DNA of 64,000 nt from Streptomyces violaceusniger (lineage in GTDB: Bacteria; Actinomycetota; Actinomycetes; Streptomycetales; Streptomycetaceae). Under the pieces are notes generated by a model. The model worked only from the letters and a program-made list of their open reading frames with translations, was not told where the DNA came from and did not search any database. How positions within the stretch are numbered: position 1 is the stretch's first letter; each line of letters begins with the position of its first letter. The translations under genes and the position numbers were made by a program. Where the stretch lies: positions 5,270,001 to 5,334,000 of the forward strand of contig BJHW01000001.1 of assembly GCA_005405945.1 (NCBI GenBank), read 5' to 3'. This document shows positions 1-8,312 of the stretch, piece after piece.

Positions 1-1
1 C

Positions 2-292
2 GCCTTCGGCTATGTGGCGGTGACGCTGATCGCGCTAGGCAAGGTGAACTGGGCCGACTGGCGCTGGCTCACCGTGGCGGGCGCCCTGACCTACCCGTTC
101 TACCTGGTCCATGAGCATCTGGGCTGGGTGGTCGTCTGGGTGCTCCATCAGAAGCTGGGCATCCCCTCCTACGGGACGTTCGCCCTGACCGTGCTGGTGA
201 TGCTGGGCCTCGCCTGGCTCATCTACCGCTTCGTGGAACAGCGCCTCACGCCGGTGCTGAAACGGTCCCTCTCGGCGGCTCGCGTGCGCTGA
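2..292 (+). CDS. Acyltransferase 3 family protein, C-terminal fragment
   Basis: The reading frame is open from the left edge, so the 5' part lies outside the window and only about 96 residues are visible. It contains two or three hydrophobic helices and the segment YPFYLVHEHLG, which matches the last transmembrane helices of OafA/YrhL-type membrane O-acyltransferases. These move acyl groups from a cytoplasmic donor to cell-surface sugars or secondary metabolites. The substrate cannot be told from the fragment. The protein ends in a short basic tail, as is usual. It converges with the leftward epimerase gene. Confidence 0.7.
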   Translation, partial: AFGYVAVTLIALGKVNWADWRWLTVAGALTYPFYLVHEHLGWVVVWVLHQKLGIPSYGTFALTVLVMLGLAWLIYRFVEQRLTPVLKRSLSAARVR

Positions 293-389
293 AAACGCGT
301 CGCCGCGGAGCCCGGCGATTCCGCGCGCGGTCGCCTCGCTCGGCGCCCGGTAGGGCCGGTCCGGAAGTGGCGAACAGCGCGGGAATCGT

Positions 390-1349
390 TCACGCGGAGA
401 CCCCCTTCGGATCCTTCAGGGGGATGTCGGGGAAGTGGGCCCGCAGCGTGCGGCGGATGCCGTCGTGCCATTCGACGGTGCAGTCGCCGATCAGCGACCG
501 CCGCTTGGTGCTGTCGAAGGCATACGTCTCACGGGTGACGGCGGTCCTCTCGAGCTTTGCCTCGACACCCGTGATCGCGGACATGTACTCGGCGCAGTCG
601 GTCATCCCGACCGGCTCGTCACCGCCCCAGTTGACGACCGTCGCGGGCGCGCTCGCGATGCCCCACAGCAGCGGGACCTGGTGCACGAGGTCATCGGTGT
701 GGATCAGCGATGCCCAGTTCTGGCCTTCCAGCGGGATCGGGATGGGCTCGCCGGCGAGCATCTTCTTGAAGTACATGACGGGCACGCCGCCGTAGGAGGC
801 GGGGCCGTACGAGATGTTGAGGCGCGCGATGGTGGTGGGCACGCCGAGCGTACGGGCGTACGCGCGGGCGGCGCCCTCCGCCGCGATCTTGCAGACGGGG
901 TAGGCCGGCAGCCATTCGGCCACGCCGTCCAGTGGGTCGGTCTCCTTGTACTGGTGGTCGAGCGTCTGGCGCTTGTAAAAGGCACCGGTCGACACGTGCA
1001 GGAAGGCCTCAGCCATGCGGCAGTGCGTCATGAGCCGTCCTACGGCGACCGAGTTGATCTCGATGGCGGTGTCGAAGTCGCCGTCGTGGCCTCGGTGCAC
1101 CGCGGAGTGCATGACGTGGGTGAAGTCGTCGGGCAGCGCGTCCAGGGTGTCCTCGCCCATGTCCCAGCGATACGTCGTGATGCCCTGGGCGCGAAGCTCG
1201 TTCTCGACGCCGGGAGTGGTGAAGCGGCCGAGGCACCAGACCTCGTTGTCGGCGGCGAGGGCCTCGGCGACCGGGCGGGCCGCCTGCCCCGTGCCACCGG
1301 TGATCAGGATCTTCTTACCACGCGTCAAAGCCATGTCTCCTGGGTTCAC
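390..1349 (-). CDS. NAD(P)-dependent epimerase/dehydratase (extended SDR)
   Basis: Up to 319 residues with an N-terminal Rossmann motif (KKILITGGTGQAARP) in place of GxxGxxG, as in atypical extended SDRs of the NAD-dependent epimerase family. A tyrosine/lysine pair is present in the middle (YPVCKIAAEG). The GTG start at 1349 overlaps the stop of the upstream synthetase gene. An internal ATG at 1334 lies directly behind an AGGAG, but that spacing is too short to decide. The tight coupling to the synthetase suggests that it reduces or epimerises the product of that enzyme. The substrate is unknown. Confidence 0.8.
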   Translation of the reverse strand: MNPGDMALTRGKKILITGGTGQAARPVAEALAADNEVWCLGRFTTPGVENELRAQGITTYRWDMGEDTLDALPDDFTHVMHSAVHRGHDGDFDTAIEINSVAVGRLMTHCRMAEAFLHVSTGAFYKRQTLDHQYKETDPLDGVAEWLPAYPVCKIAAEGAARAYARTLGVPTTIARLNISYGPASYGGVPVMYFKKMLAGEPIPIPLEGQNWASLIHTDDLVHQVPLLWGIASAPATVVNWGGDEPVGMTDCAEYMSAITGVEAKLERTAVTRETYAFDSTKRRSLIGDCTVEWHDGIRRTLRAHFPDIPLKDPKGVSA

Positions 1350-4162
1350 TTGCCGTGGAGGGCCCGGTCGAGCTCGGACCGGAGGATGGTCTGGAAGGTG
1401 GGGACGTGCTGGGGACCCATCAGCGTGTAGTGCTCGCCGGGCACGTCGAGGTAGCGATTCGCTTCTCGGGTGTGCTCGTCCCAGCGGCGCAGCTCGTTGT
1501 TGAGCCAGTCCTCCTTGGTCCCCCGCAGCGGGATGGCGTAGAAGACGCTCATCGAGCGCACGGTGCCACTCGGGTGGTAGGTGCGGCCGAGTCCGGTCAG
1601 GCCGTCGGCGAGGTCGGCCCAGGCCGTGAACCGGGCCAGATCCAGGTCCAGTTCGCTCAGCCGCTCCGGCGGGGCGATCTCGATCAGGCGCCTGAGCTGC
1701 TCCTCCTTGGTGAGCGGACGCAGCAGGGCAGGCAGCTCGGCGGCCTGTTGCTTGGAGACCAGCTCCAGGAACATCGCCAGGTTGACGGCGGTCTCGATGT
1801 AGTCGAGTTCGTCCATGCGGTACTTGATGTGCGGCGGGAGGTTGAAGCTGCCGAGGAAGTCCACCCGCTCGCCCTCGGCCTCCAGGATCTTGGCGATCTC
1901 GAAGGCCACCGCTGAGCCGAAGGAGTACCCTGCCAGCGCGTACGGGCCGTGCGGCTGCTTCTCGCGGATGGCGGCGGCGTACGTACGGGCCATCTCGTCG
2001 AAGGACTCGAAGGGCCTCTCGCCGGGGTTGAAGCCGCGCGCCCGCAACGCGTAGAACGGGCGCTCGTGTACGAAGTACTTGGCCAGATTGACGAAGACGA
2101 GAACCTCACCGACGCCCGGGTGGACGCAGAAGAGCGGCGTCTTGTCGCCACTGGTCTGCAGAGGCACGATCGGGTCGTACACGGCCGGTTCGGCATCCTC
2201 GCCCACCGCGAGCCGCTTGGCCAGCTCCCGGACGCTCGGCGCGGTGAGGATGGCGAGGACCGGCAGGTCCACGGCGCCGAGCCGACTGCCCGCCAGCCGC
2301 TTCATGCGCAGGATGTCCAGCGATGTGCCGCCCAGGTCGAAGAAGCCGGCCGTGGCGCTCACCGTCTCGGGCGCCATGTCGAACAGCTCCGCGTAGATCC
2401 CGGCCAGGGCCCGCTCGATCTCGCCCTCGGGAGCGACGTATCCACCGAGGTGGCGGGTGACCAGGTCGTCGACGGCCGCCCGGTGCGCGGCATAGTCGCC
2501 GGCCTCCAGGCGCTTTCGCATGAGTGAACGCTGGATCTTTCCCAGGCTGGTCTTGGGGAAGGCGTCCGCGGGCAGCGGCAGCAGCAGCGCCGGGCGGAAC
2601 CCCCAGGTCATGACGATGCTGTTGCGCACCGCGATGAGCAGGCGGTGCAGACCGGCCTCGTCGTCCCCGTCGAGGGTGGTCGCGAAAGCCACCACCAACT
2701 GCTCGGTGTCGCTCCCCTCGGGTCGAGTCGGGAAGGCCGCGACGTACGACGTCCGTACCCCGTCGAGATCCTCCAGGCACGACTCCAGCTCGTGGCTGAA
2801 GTAGTTCACGCCGTTGACGATGACGCTGTCCTTGCTGCGCCCGACGAGGGTGAGCCTGCCGTCGACGAGGCGGCCCAGGTCGCCCGTGCGGAACCAGCCG
2901 TCGGCGGTGAAGGCGTCCTCGCTGGCCTGCGCGTTGTTGAAGTATCCGCCGGTGACCATCGGCCCGTTCAGTTCGACCTCGCCGACCTCGCCGTCGGCCG
3001 GCGTCCGGTCCCCGCCGTCCTCGGCGGCTATCCGGATGGTGAGTCCTGGCACCGGGCGGCCGACCGCCGCGAACTCCGCGTCGAGGTCCTGGTCGGGGAA
3101 GTCACGGTTGTAGATGCTGCCGGCGCAGGTCTCCGTCATGCCGAACGCCGGCCACAGCACGCCGCGGTCGAGTCCGTACGGGGCGAGATTGTGCAGGAAG
3201 GTCACGCCGGTGGTCACGAGGTTGGCCTCGCCGCCGGAGACGATGTGCCGCAGACTGGACAGGTCCAGGGGCAACTCGCCGGGCAGCTGCGCCAGGGCCT
3301 GGTTGATCAGGCCGAGCAGGAAGTTGGGCGTGAAGGTCATCGTGACGCGGTGCGCGTCGATGAGCCGGAGGAAGCGCACCGGGTCACCGAGAATCGTGTC
3401 CGGCGTGGTCTGCACCTGGGTCGCACCGACCGACAACGGCAGCAGATGCGCCTCCAGCAGGGCCGCGACGTGATCGTACGAGATCCAGTTGAGCGTGATG
3501 TCCGACGAGGTGAGGCCCTGCGTTTCGGCTTTGGCCGCCATGGAGGCCAGCAGGTTGGCATGGGTGAGCATCACCGCCTTGGAGTTGCCCGTGGACCCCG
3601 AGGTGAGGACCAGCAGGGCGACGTCCGTGGGACGGGCCTCGAAGAGGGTCACGTCCCCGGGCGCGATATCGCCCGCATGAGCGGTGAGGTCCTTGAGGAC
3701 CGCCGCCTCCAGGCCCGGGACCTCGGGCATTTCGTCACACAACCGCGCCGTGGTGACCACCAGCGGCCCGTCGAGCAGGGTGTTGACGTGTGCGAGTTGG
3801 GCGCTCCACCTCTCGTGGTCGTTGCGTAGAGGAACGAGGGGGCAGGCGGTCATGCCACCGAGCAGACAGGCCCAGAAGGCGGGCAGGAAGTCGTCCGGCC
3901 GCTCCAGCAGCAGTACGATCTTGCGGCCGGCTTCCGCGCCACGGGCGCGCAGTCCCGCCAGGATCCGGCGAGCCTCGTCCAGCAGTTCGGGATACGGTTG
4001 GAGTCGGCTCTCCCCCACATCGTCCGTCAGGCAGTACCGCAGTCCGTTGCCTGGATGGTGCTCGGCAGCCTGGAGTAGCAGGTCAGCCAGGTGCGGGGCG
4101 TCCTCCTGGGACCGGGGAGCCGTCAGGGTGGCAGGAGGCGCGGATGCCTGAATCGTCATCAT
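1346..4162 (-). CDS. NRPS-like adenylation-thiolation-thioesterase (A-T-TE) synthetase
   Basis: 938 residues from ATG 4162, which has AAAGGGA just upstream; the open frame runs back to 4411 but that part is not protein-like. The adenylation domain (about 1-555) shows A3 (LTSGSTGNSKAVMLTH, 187-202), A5 (FGMTETCAG, about 340), A7 (WFRTGDLG) and the catalytic Lys of A10 near 542. A carrier domain follows with FFDLGGTSL (Ser about 614), then a type I thioesterase with GYSFG (Ser about 747) and a late His in GEHYTLM. There is no condensation domain. The same A-T-TE layout occurs in atromentin, ralfuranone and furanone synthetases, which dimerise aryl alpha-keto acids, and the WISYDHVAAL segment resembles that group. 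The alternative is a fatty-acyl-activating loader. It is co-transcribed with the epimerase. Confidence 0.85.
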   Translation of the reverse strand: MMTIQASAPPATLTAPRSQEDAPHLADLLLQAAEHHPGNGLRYCLTDDVGESRLQPYPELLDEARRILAGLRARGAEAGRKIVLLLERPDDFLPAFWACLLGGMTACPLVPLRNDHERWSAQLAHVNTLLDGPLVVTTARLCDEMPEVPGLEAAVLKDLTAHAGDIAPGDVTLFEARPTDVALLVLTSGSTGNSKAVMLTHANLLASMAAKAETQGLTSSDITLNWISYDHVAALLEAHLLPLSVGATQVQTTPDTILGDPVRFLRLIDAHRVTMTFTPNFLLGLINQALAQLPGELPLDLSSLRHIVSGGEANLVTTGVTFLHNLAPYGLDRGVLWPAFGMTETCAGSIYNRDFPDQDLDAEFAAVGRPVPGLTIRIAAEDGGDRTPADGEVGEVELNGPMVTGGYFNNAQASEDAFTADGWFRTGDLGRLVDGRLTLVGRSKDSVIVNGVNYFSHELESCLEDLDGVRTSYVAAFPTRPEGSDTEQLVVAFATTLDGDDEAGLHRLLIAVRNSIVMTWGFRPALLLPLPADAFPKTSLGKIQRSLMRKRLEAGDYAAHRAAVDDLVTRHLGGYVAPEGEIERALAGIYAELFDMAPETVSATAGFFDLGGTSLDILRMKRLAGSRLGAVDLPVLAILTAPSVRELAKRLAVGEDAEPAVYDPIVPLQTSGDKTPLFCVHPGVGEVLVFVNLAKYFVHERPFYALRARGFNPGERPFESFDEMARTYAAAIREKQPHGPYALAGYSFGSAVAFEIAKILEAEGERVDFLGSFNLPPHIKYRMDELDYIETAVNLAMFLELVSKQQAAELPALLRPLTKEEQLRRLIEIAPPERLSELDLDLARFTAWADLADGLTGLGRTYHPSGTVRSMSVFYAIPLRGTKEDWLNNELRRWDEHTREANRYLDVPGEHYTLMGPQHVPTFQTILRSELDRALHGK

Positions 4163-4591
4163 CGTCCCTTTCCTGAGTGCACGGGAAATCACGGGAAAGC
4201 CTGCACCGGGCGGGGCGAGCCGGGCTGATGCACCCCAGGATGAGCAGGCACTGAGCGGCGGCAAAAACCGCGAAGTCTGCTTCGTCGGTTTCCTCGTCGC
4301 TTTGTCGGTTTCCTCGGCGCTTTGTCGGGATTCCTGGATCGAAAGCGTTTCCGGTGGGCGATGAGGGAATTGCAGCGCCGCATGTGGATCAGACGTCCCG
4401 CCGGTTGCCACGCCTTTTCTCGTGAGTCACTTGAGCGTTAAATCGGCCGCATTCGCAAGGAATTTGACGGTGAGTCATCCTTCTTTTCGGCGCAACGACC
4501 GGGAAACCCACTCGAGTTGACAGCGTGCTGAGATTCTCTCGCAATCCAGAAGCGTCAGGCTGTTGACGCGCTGCACGGAAGGGGCAATTTT
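4163..4591. promoter_or_regulatory. Divergent control region between synthetase and secreted-protein genes
   Basis: About 430 bp without a gene and visibly richer in A+T than its surroundings, which fits a promoter region serving both directions. The 8-mer GTGAGTCA occurs twice, at 4422-4429 and 4470-4477. A TTGACA (-35-like) lies at 4517-4522 for the rightward gene, but no convincing -10 box follows at 17-18 bp. A 20-bp triple repeat occupies the leader of the synthetase gene (separate entry). Confidence 0.4.
4281..4340 (-). repeat. Three 20-bp direct repeats in the leader of the A-T-TE gene
   Basis: Three head-to-tail 20-bp units at 4281-4300, 4301-4320 and 4321-4340. The first two differ at two positions and the third is more diverged. 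On the synthetase strand the core reads GCGCCGAGGAAACCGACAAA. They lie 120-180 bp upstream of the chosen start. Such phased repeats often bind an activator, but no regulator gene is adjacent. Confidence 0.55.
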
Positions 4592-4987
4592 ATGAGTGCT
4601 TACCGCCGCAAGAACGCAGAAGCGGTTCAGGGCTCTGACACCGCATCGGGCCCGGCCGGGCGCCGGCGGTGGGTCGGCTTTGCCGGGACACTGGTGGCCG
4701 CTGTGGCGGTCATGGGCATCGCCGGGACCGGGACGGCTTCCGCGGCAACGGAGACGAGCGCGGAGGCAAGCCACGCGCCGACGCCCGAGTCCAGCCTCAC
4801 CAGTCCCGTGGGCGAGTCGGTGGGCGCGCTGTGGCAGCACGTGGAGATGTACCACCTGAGTGACCCGTCGTGGGAGGTGACCAGCATGCTCACCGACCCC
4901 TCCGGAAACCTCAAGGTCCACGGGAAGATGCTGGACGACACCCTGTCTCCGGTCGTCGGGGCAGCCACCGAGGCCCTCGGCGGCTGA
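4592..4987 (+). CDS. Small secreted or membrane-anchored protein, unknown function
   Basis: 131 residues starting at an ATG preceded by GGAAGGGG. A charged N-terminus is followed by a hydrophobic segment (about residues 28-50) ending in GTASAAT, a good signal-peptidase I site, so the mature product is about 80 residues. The mature part is acidic, lacks cysteines and contains VGESVGALWQHVEMYHLSD, which suggests an amphipathic helix. I recognise no family. It is transcribed away from the synthetase locus and is followed by a strong hairpin. Confidence 0.65.
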   Translation: MSAYRRKNAEAVQGSDTASGPAGRRRWVGFAGTLVAAVAVMGIAGTGTASAATETSAEASHAPTPESSLTSPVGESVGALWQHVEMYHLSDPSWEVTSMLTDPSGNLKVHGKMLDDTLSPVVGAATEALGG

Positions 4988-5023
4988 GCTCTCCCCAGGC
5001 GCGGCGGGGAAACCGGCTGCGGC

Positions 5024-5069
5024 GTCGGCGGGACCCGGGAATTCGGATCGACGACCCGGGCCCGCCGAC
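5024..5069 (+). terminator. Strong hairpin, probable terminator
   Basis: The stem GTCGGCGGG(A)CCCGGG pairs with CCCGGGCCCGCCGAC (5055-5069) with only one bulged base and a loop of about 15 nt. It starts 36 bp after the stop of the small secreted-protein gene. It lacks a U-tract, as is common for Streptomyces terminators. Confidence 0.6.
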
Positions 5070-5093
5070 GGGGAAAACCTGACGAGCGAGCCG

Positions 5094-5261
5094 AAACGCG
5101 GCCATACTCCCCACATGTTTCTTGCCGAGTTCAAGGTGGCGCAATGCCTCCTGGAGCTGCTCGACGAGGTAGACGGAATCGATCACGGTAGTGACACCGT
5201 GGTCACCGATAAAGGCAGCAAATTCCCGGAACATCTTCCAGCGAGCCGCTCGCGATTTCAT
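5094..5261 (-). pseudogene. Remnant of the C-terminus of a zinc-type alcohol dehydrogenase/quinone oxidoreductase
   Basis: About 56 residues (MKSRAARWKMF to HVGSMAAF) match the last helix-strand region of medium-chain dehydrogenases: 'I..HGV.TVIDSVY...Q..EALRHLE.GKKHVG' corresponds to the family pattern 'IKPVIDRVFPLEEAAEAHRYLESGQHFGK'. There is no Rossmann fold or catalytic domain upstream, where the CoA-transferase gene ends instead. After this block the frame reads on into non-protein-like sequence. I infer a decayed gene, not a functional small protein. Confidence 0.55.
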
Positions 5262-5286
5262 GTGATTCCTCCGCGCGTCAGCCTTG

Positions 5287-6948
5287 TCAGGGCCGAGCAC
5301 GCGCGGAGTGCGACATATTCCGGTGTCCCGCCGCCGCTCGTCCGGGAAGACGGACCGGACCGTCAGAGCCAGCGCGGGGCGTCGGCGCCCAGACGGCCGG
5401 GGGACGGGACCAGTCGAGTGGGTCCGGGGATCCGTCCGGGGAAGCGATCGGTGAGCGGGCGTGGTGCAGCGTGCCCAGGTCGGAGGCGGTCTCGGTCAGC
5501 CACGGCGCCGGGTCATGGGCGGGGCCGTCCGCCAGGGCGGCCGGGGCGATGCCGTGGATCAGCCAGGACGCGGTGCCCGCGAGGGAGAGCCGCAGATGGT
5601 GTCCGCCGCCGGTCTCCTGGCGCTCGGTCAGCGCCCGTAGTACGGCTGCCGCCAGCAGATAGCCGGTGCCGTGGTCGAGTGCCTGGGCGGGCAGCACACC
5701 CGGGCGGCCGTCGCCATCGCCCTGCGCCTCAATCGCGGCGATGCCGGTGGCCGCCTGGACCAGGCTGTCGAAACCGCGCCGCCAGGCCCAGGGCCCGGAC
5801 CAGCCCCATGCGCACAGTTGGGCCACGACCAGCCCGGGGTGGCGCTCCAGCACGGCGTCCGGGGCGAGTCCGAAGCGGTCGAGCGCACCAGGGCGGTAGC
5901 CGGTGACCACCACATCGGCGTCCGCGAGCAGCGCCTCGAAGGTCCGGCGGGCCTCGGGCGCGGCGAGGTCGAGTGCGGCCGAGCGCTTGCCGAAGCCGGT
6001 GTCGGCGTGGGCGTCCGGGTCCTCGGACAGCCGGGGCGAGTCGATACGCAGCACGTCGGCGCCGAGCAACGCCAGGGTGCGGGTGGCCACCGGCCCGGCG
6101 ATGACCCGGGTCAGATCAAGCACGCGCACGCCGCTCGCGGGCAGCACGGTGCCTGTGAGCAACCCACCGCTCGCGGGCAGCCCGCCGTTCACGGGCAGCC
6201 CGCCGTTCACGGGCGGCGCCCCGCTCGCGGGCACCCCGCCGTTCGCGGACCCTGCGCTCACGGGCAACCCGCCACCCCCGGGCACCCTTTCACTCGCGGG
6301 CCCCGCGCCGGCGGGCAAGTCGGCATCCCCGGGCAGCGCCCCGTTCGCGGGCAGCTCGCCCTCGCCGACGTGCCGGGACTCGATCAACGGCAGCGCGGCC
6401 AGCGGGATCTCGCTCTCGCCGGGCTCCGCCACGGCCACGGCCAGACCGCCCGCCGCGTAGACGGTCTCCTGGATCGCGCGCGCGGGGCGGGCCGCGAGCG
6501 CCGCCGCGAGTTCGTCCGGCCCGCTGTCGCCGGGCAGGCCGAGGGCGGTGAGCAGCCGGGCCCGGTGGTGCGGGTAGTTGGCGTGCGTACGGACCCATCC
6601 GTCGGCCGCACGCCAGAAGCCGGACAGCGGGGCGAAGTTGGTGGGCTTCCGGCCGTCGATCCGCAGGTGCCGTTCGCTGACGAACGCGGTGGCGACGGCA
6701 CCCTCGTCGACCCGTACCGCCGGAACGACCCCGCCGGAGCGCCGCGCGCCCAGTTCGGCGGCGGCCAGCGAGCACACGCCCACGGTGGCGCGGGCCAGCT
6801 CGGCCACGGGCAGCCGGGCGGGCAGTCCGCCGCTCACCGAGCGGTACGTCACCCGCTCCAGCAGCGCGGGGTCGCCGCCGAGGGCGGCCCACGCATGGGC
6901 GGTGGCCGCGTCCCGCGTGTCCCGTGGTGATGCGTCGCTCCTCGTCAT
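5287..6948 (-). CDS. CaiB/BaiF family CoA-transferase
   Basis: Class III CoA-transferase with two homologous CaiB-type regions: an N-terminal portion (about 1-190) and a second beginning VRVLDLTRVIAGP near residue 275, with ADVVVTGYRPGAL around the catalytic-Asp region. They are separated by a low-complexity Gly/Pro/Ala linker (about 205-272). The last residues look out of frame. Adding one G in the run at 5388-5390 gives the ending GADAPRWL and a stop at 5363, which is more natural than the basic tail read to 5287. The CoA donor and acceptor are unknown and no pathway partners are adjacent. Confidence 0.8.
   Translation of the reverse strand: MTRSDASPRDTRDAATAHAWAALGGDPALLERVTYRSVSGGLPARLPVAELARATVGVCSLAAAELGARRSGGVVPAVRVDEGAVATAFVSERHLRIDGRKPTNFAPLSGFWRAADGWVRTHANYPHHRARLLTALGLPGDSGPDELAAALAARPARAIQETVYAAGGLAVAVAEPGESEIPLAALPLIESRHVGEGELPANGALPGDADLPAGAGPASERVPGGGGLPVSAGSANGGVPASGAPPVNGGLPVNGGLPASGGLLTGTVLPASGVRVLDLTRVIAGPVATRTLALLGADVLRIDSPRLSEDPDAHADTGFGKRSAALDLAAPEARRTFEALLADADVVVTGYRPGALDRFGLAPDAVLERHPGLVVAQLCAWGWSGPWAWRRGFDSLVQAATGIAAIEAQGDGDGRPGVLPAQALDHGTGYLLAAAVLRALTERQETGGGHHLRLSLAGTASWLIHGIAPAALADGPAHDPAPWLTETASDLGTLHHARSPIASPDGSPDPLDWSRPPAVWAPTPRAGSDGPVRLPGRAAAGHRNMSHSARARP
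6130..6335 (-). repeat. Degenerate tandem repeat encoding a Gly/Pro/Asn linker
   Basis: Imperfect units of about 18 bp with the core GCGGGCAGCCCGCCG are repeated roughly ten times inside the CoA-transferase gene. They encode motifs such as VNGGLPVNGGLPASGG. The length keeps the frame, so the array expands an inter-domain linker. Confidence 0.6.
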
Positions 6949-7076
6949 GCGCTCATTGTGCGCCGGGGCGCCTTACGGCGAGGCAGGCGGGGGCAAGGCA
7001 ACGGCACGGCGAGGGCCCCGCCCCCTCCCCCTGGTCGGGGACGGAGGGGACGGGCCGTGCGAGGTGGGTGGCGGGC

Positions 7077-8076
7077 CTACTCGGCGCCCGCCCGGCGGTA
7101 GAGGTCAAGGGCCTCGTTGCCCAGCGTCGGGTGGTATTCGTTCGTGCCCGCGCTGACGCTGATGTTGCCGATCAGATAGCCCGCGCCGCCGGAGAAGTCG
7201 GCGAGGAAGCCGCCGCCGCTCGACCCTCCGGTCTGGACGCAGTCGATGCCCCACATCGTGGAGCCGGGGCGGCCCGCGTCGGCGAACTCATTGCCCTCGC
7301 AGTGGTTCAGCCGCTCGCCGTTGCCCTCGGCGGCGGAGCCTCCGTAGCCGAAGGAGTGGACGTGGCGGCCGGTCTGCGAGTTGAAGGCGATGCCCTGGGC
7401 GCCCACGGTGTCGGCCAGGGTGCGGCCGTTCAGCGTGTTCATCACGGCGAAGGCGTAGTCCCAGTTGGCGTTGCCCCGGGTGGAGACGTACTGGCCTTCC
7501 CAGAAGAGGCGGCGGGCGGGGAAGGTGCCGTAGGGGCGGTTGCCATTGTTGTAGCCCGGGATGAAGACCCAGTTGCGGTAGCCGGTGCCGGTGGCCGCGT
7601 CCACGGTGCAGTGGCCGGCGGTGAGCACGACGGACCTGTTGTCGCTGTTGGCGACGGTGGCGGAGCAGGCGAAGGTGCCGCCCGAGGCGTTCTGGAAGAA
7701 GACCTTGCCCGCCGTGGTGCTGATCAGGCCGCCGCCGGTCCAGGCGGTGGGGGACGTGGCCCGGGGCGAGGTCGCGGAGACGGGGCGGCGGGGCCCGGGA
7801 GCGGGGCACGGTCACCCGCTCCCCCGTGGTGGGCGCGGGCGCCGCGAGCTTCGCGGTGCGGGCGGCGGGCAGGGTGGTGACGTCCTGGGCGGTGCGCAGC
7901 CGTTCCGCCGTCCAGAAGCGGACGGCGGCACGCTGCTCCTCGGTGGAGACGGAGGTTCCCTGCGCGGAGGTTCCCTGAGCAGGGTGGGTCGGGGCGGCGG
8001 CGTGGGCGGCGGTTCCGGCGGTCCAGCTGAGGGTGGCGAGGGTGAGGGCGCTGAATAAGGTGGCGACACGTCTCAT
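7077..8076 (-). pseudogene. Secreted trypsin-like serine protease, frameshifted in the pro-region
   Basis: The start at 8076 gives a clear signal peptide (MRRVATLF... ending TAAHA) and a pro-region in one frame. The mature protease is in another frame. It carries the chymotrypsin-fold triad: His in VLTAGHC, Asp in NWDYAF and Ser in GGSSGGG, with conserved Cys pairs. The switch lies between about 7770 and 7805, in a C/G-run region. The total span is 1000 bp, so there is one extra base or two missing ones. Every motif is intact on both sides, so an assembly error is as likely as real loss. Confidence 0.75.
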
Positions 8077-8279
8077 GCGGTCGACTCCAAGTCCGTTGGA
8101 GGTGCCCGAGAGCGTCGGACAACGTTGTCTGACGCTTTGTCGCCGGTAGGGTGCCACGACTGGTCCAGACCTGCCATAAGGCCGGACGCCACCATTAGGG
8201 ATCCCCCTAGTGGTGTCTCGTCGAACAGCGACGAGCGATCCCGGTGTTCGAAACACCGCCCGCCGCCCACAACAACCCG

Positions 8280-8306
8280 TTGACCTCCACCCCTCGGCGG
8301 TACTCT
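8280..8306 (+). promoter_or_regulatory. Likely leaderless promoter of the RibD-like gene
   Basis: TTGACC (8280-8285) and TACTCT (8301-8306) form a -35/-10 pair with a 15-bp spacer. The ATG at 8313 starts 7 nt after the -10 box and there is no ribosome-binding site, as expected for a leaderless mRNA. Confidence 0.45.
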
Positions 8307-8312
8307 TGCGCG

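Noticed and set aside
435..1430. Long plus-strand frame opposite the epimerase gene, and many similar antisense frames
   Set aside because: These are shadows caused by high GC at third codon positions; their residue composition is Arg/Pro/Gly/Ala-rich without motifs.
4163..4411. N-terminal extension of the A-T-TE synthetase to 4411
   Set aside because: The extra 83 residues are not protein-like and contain the triple repeat; ATG 4162 with AAAGGGA upstream fits the domain start better.
4911..5300. A 129-residue leftward protein gene
   Set aside because: Only about 56 residues resemble a known family (dehydrogenase C-terminus); the rest is Arg/Pro-rich noise crossing the terminator hairpin.
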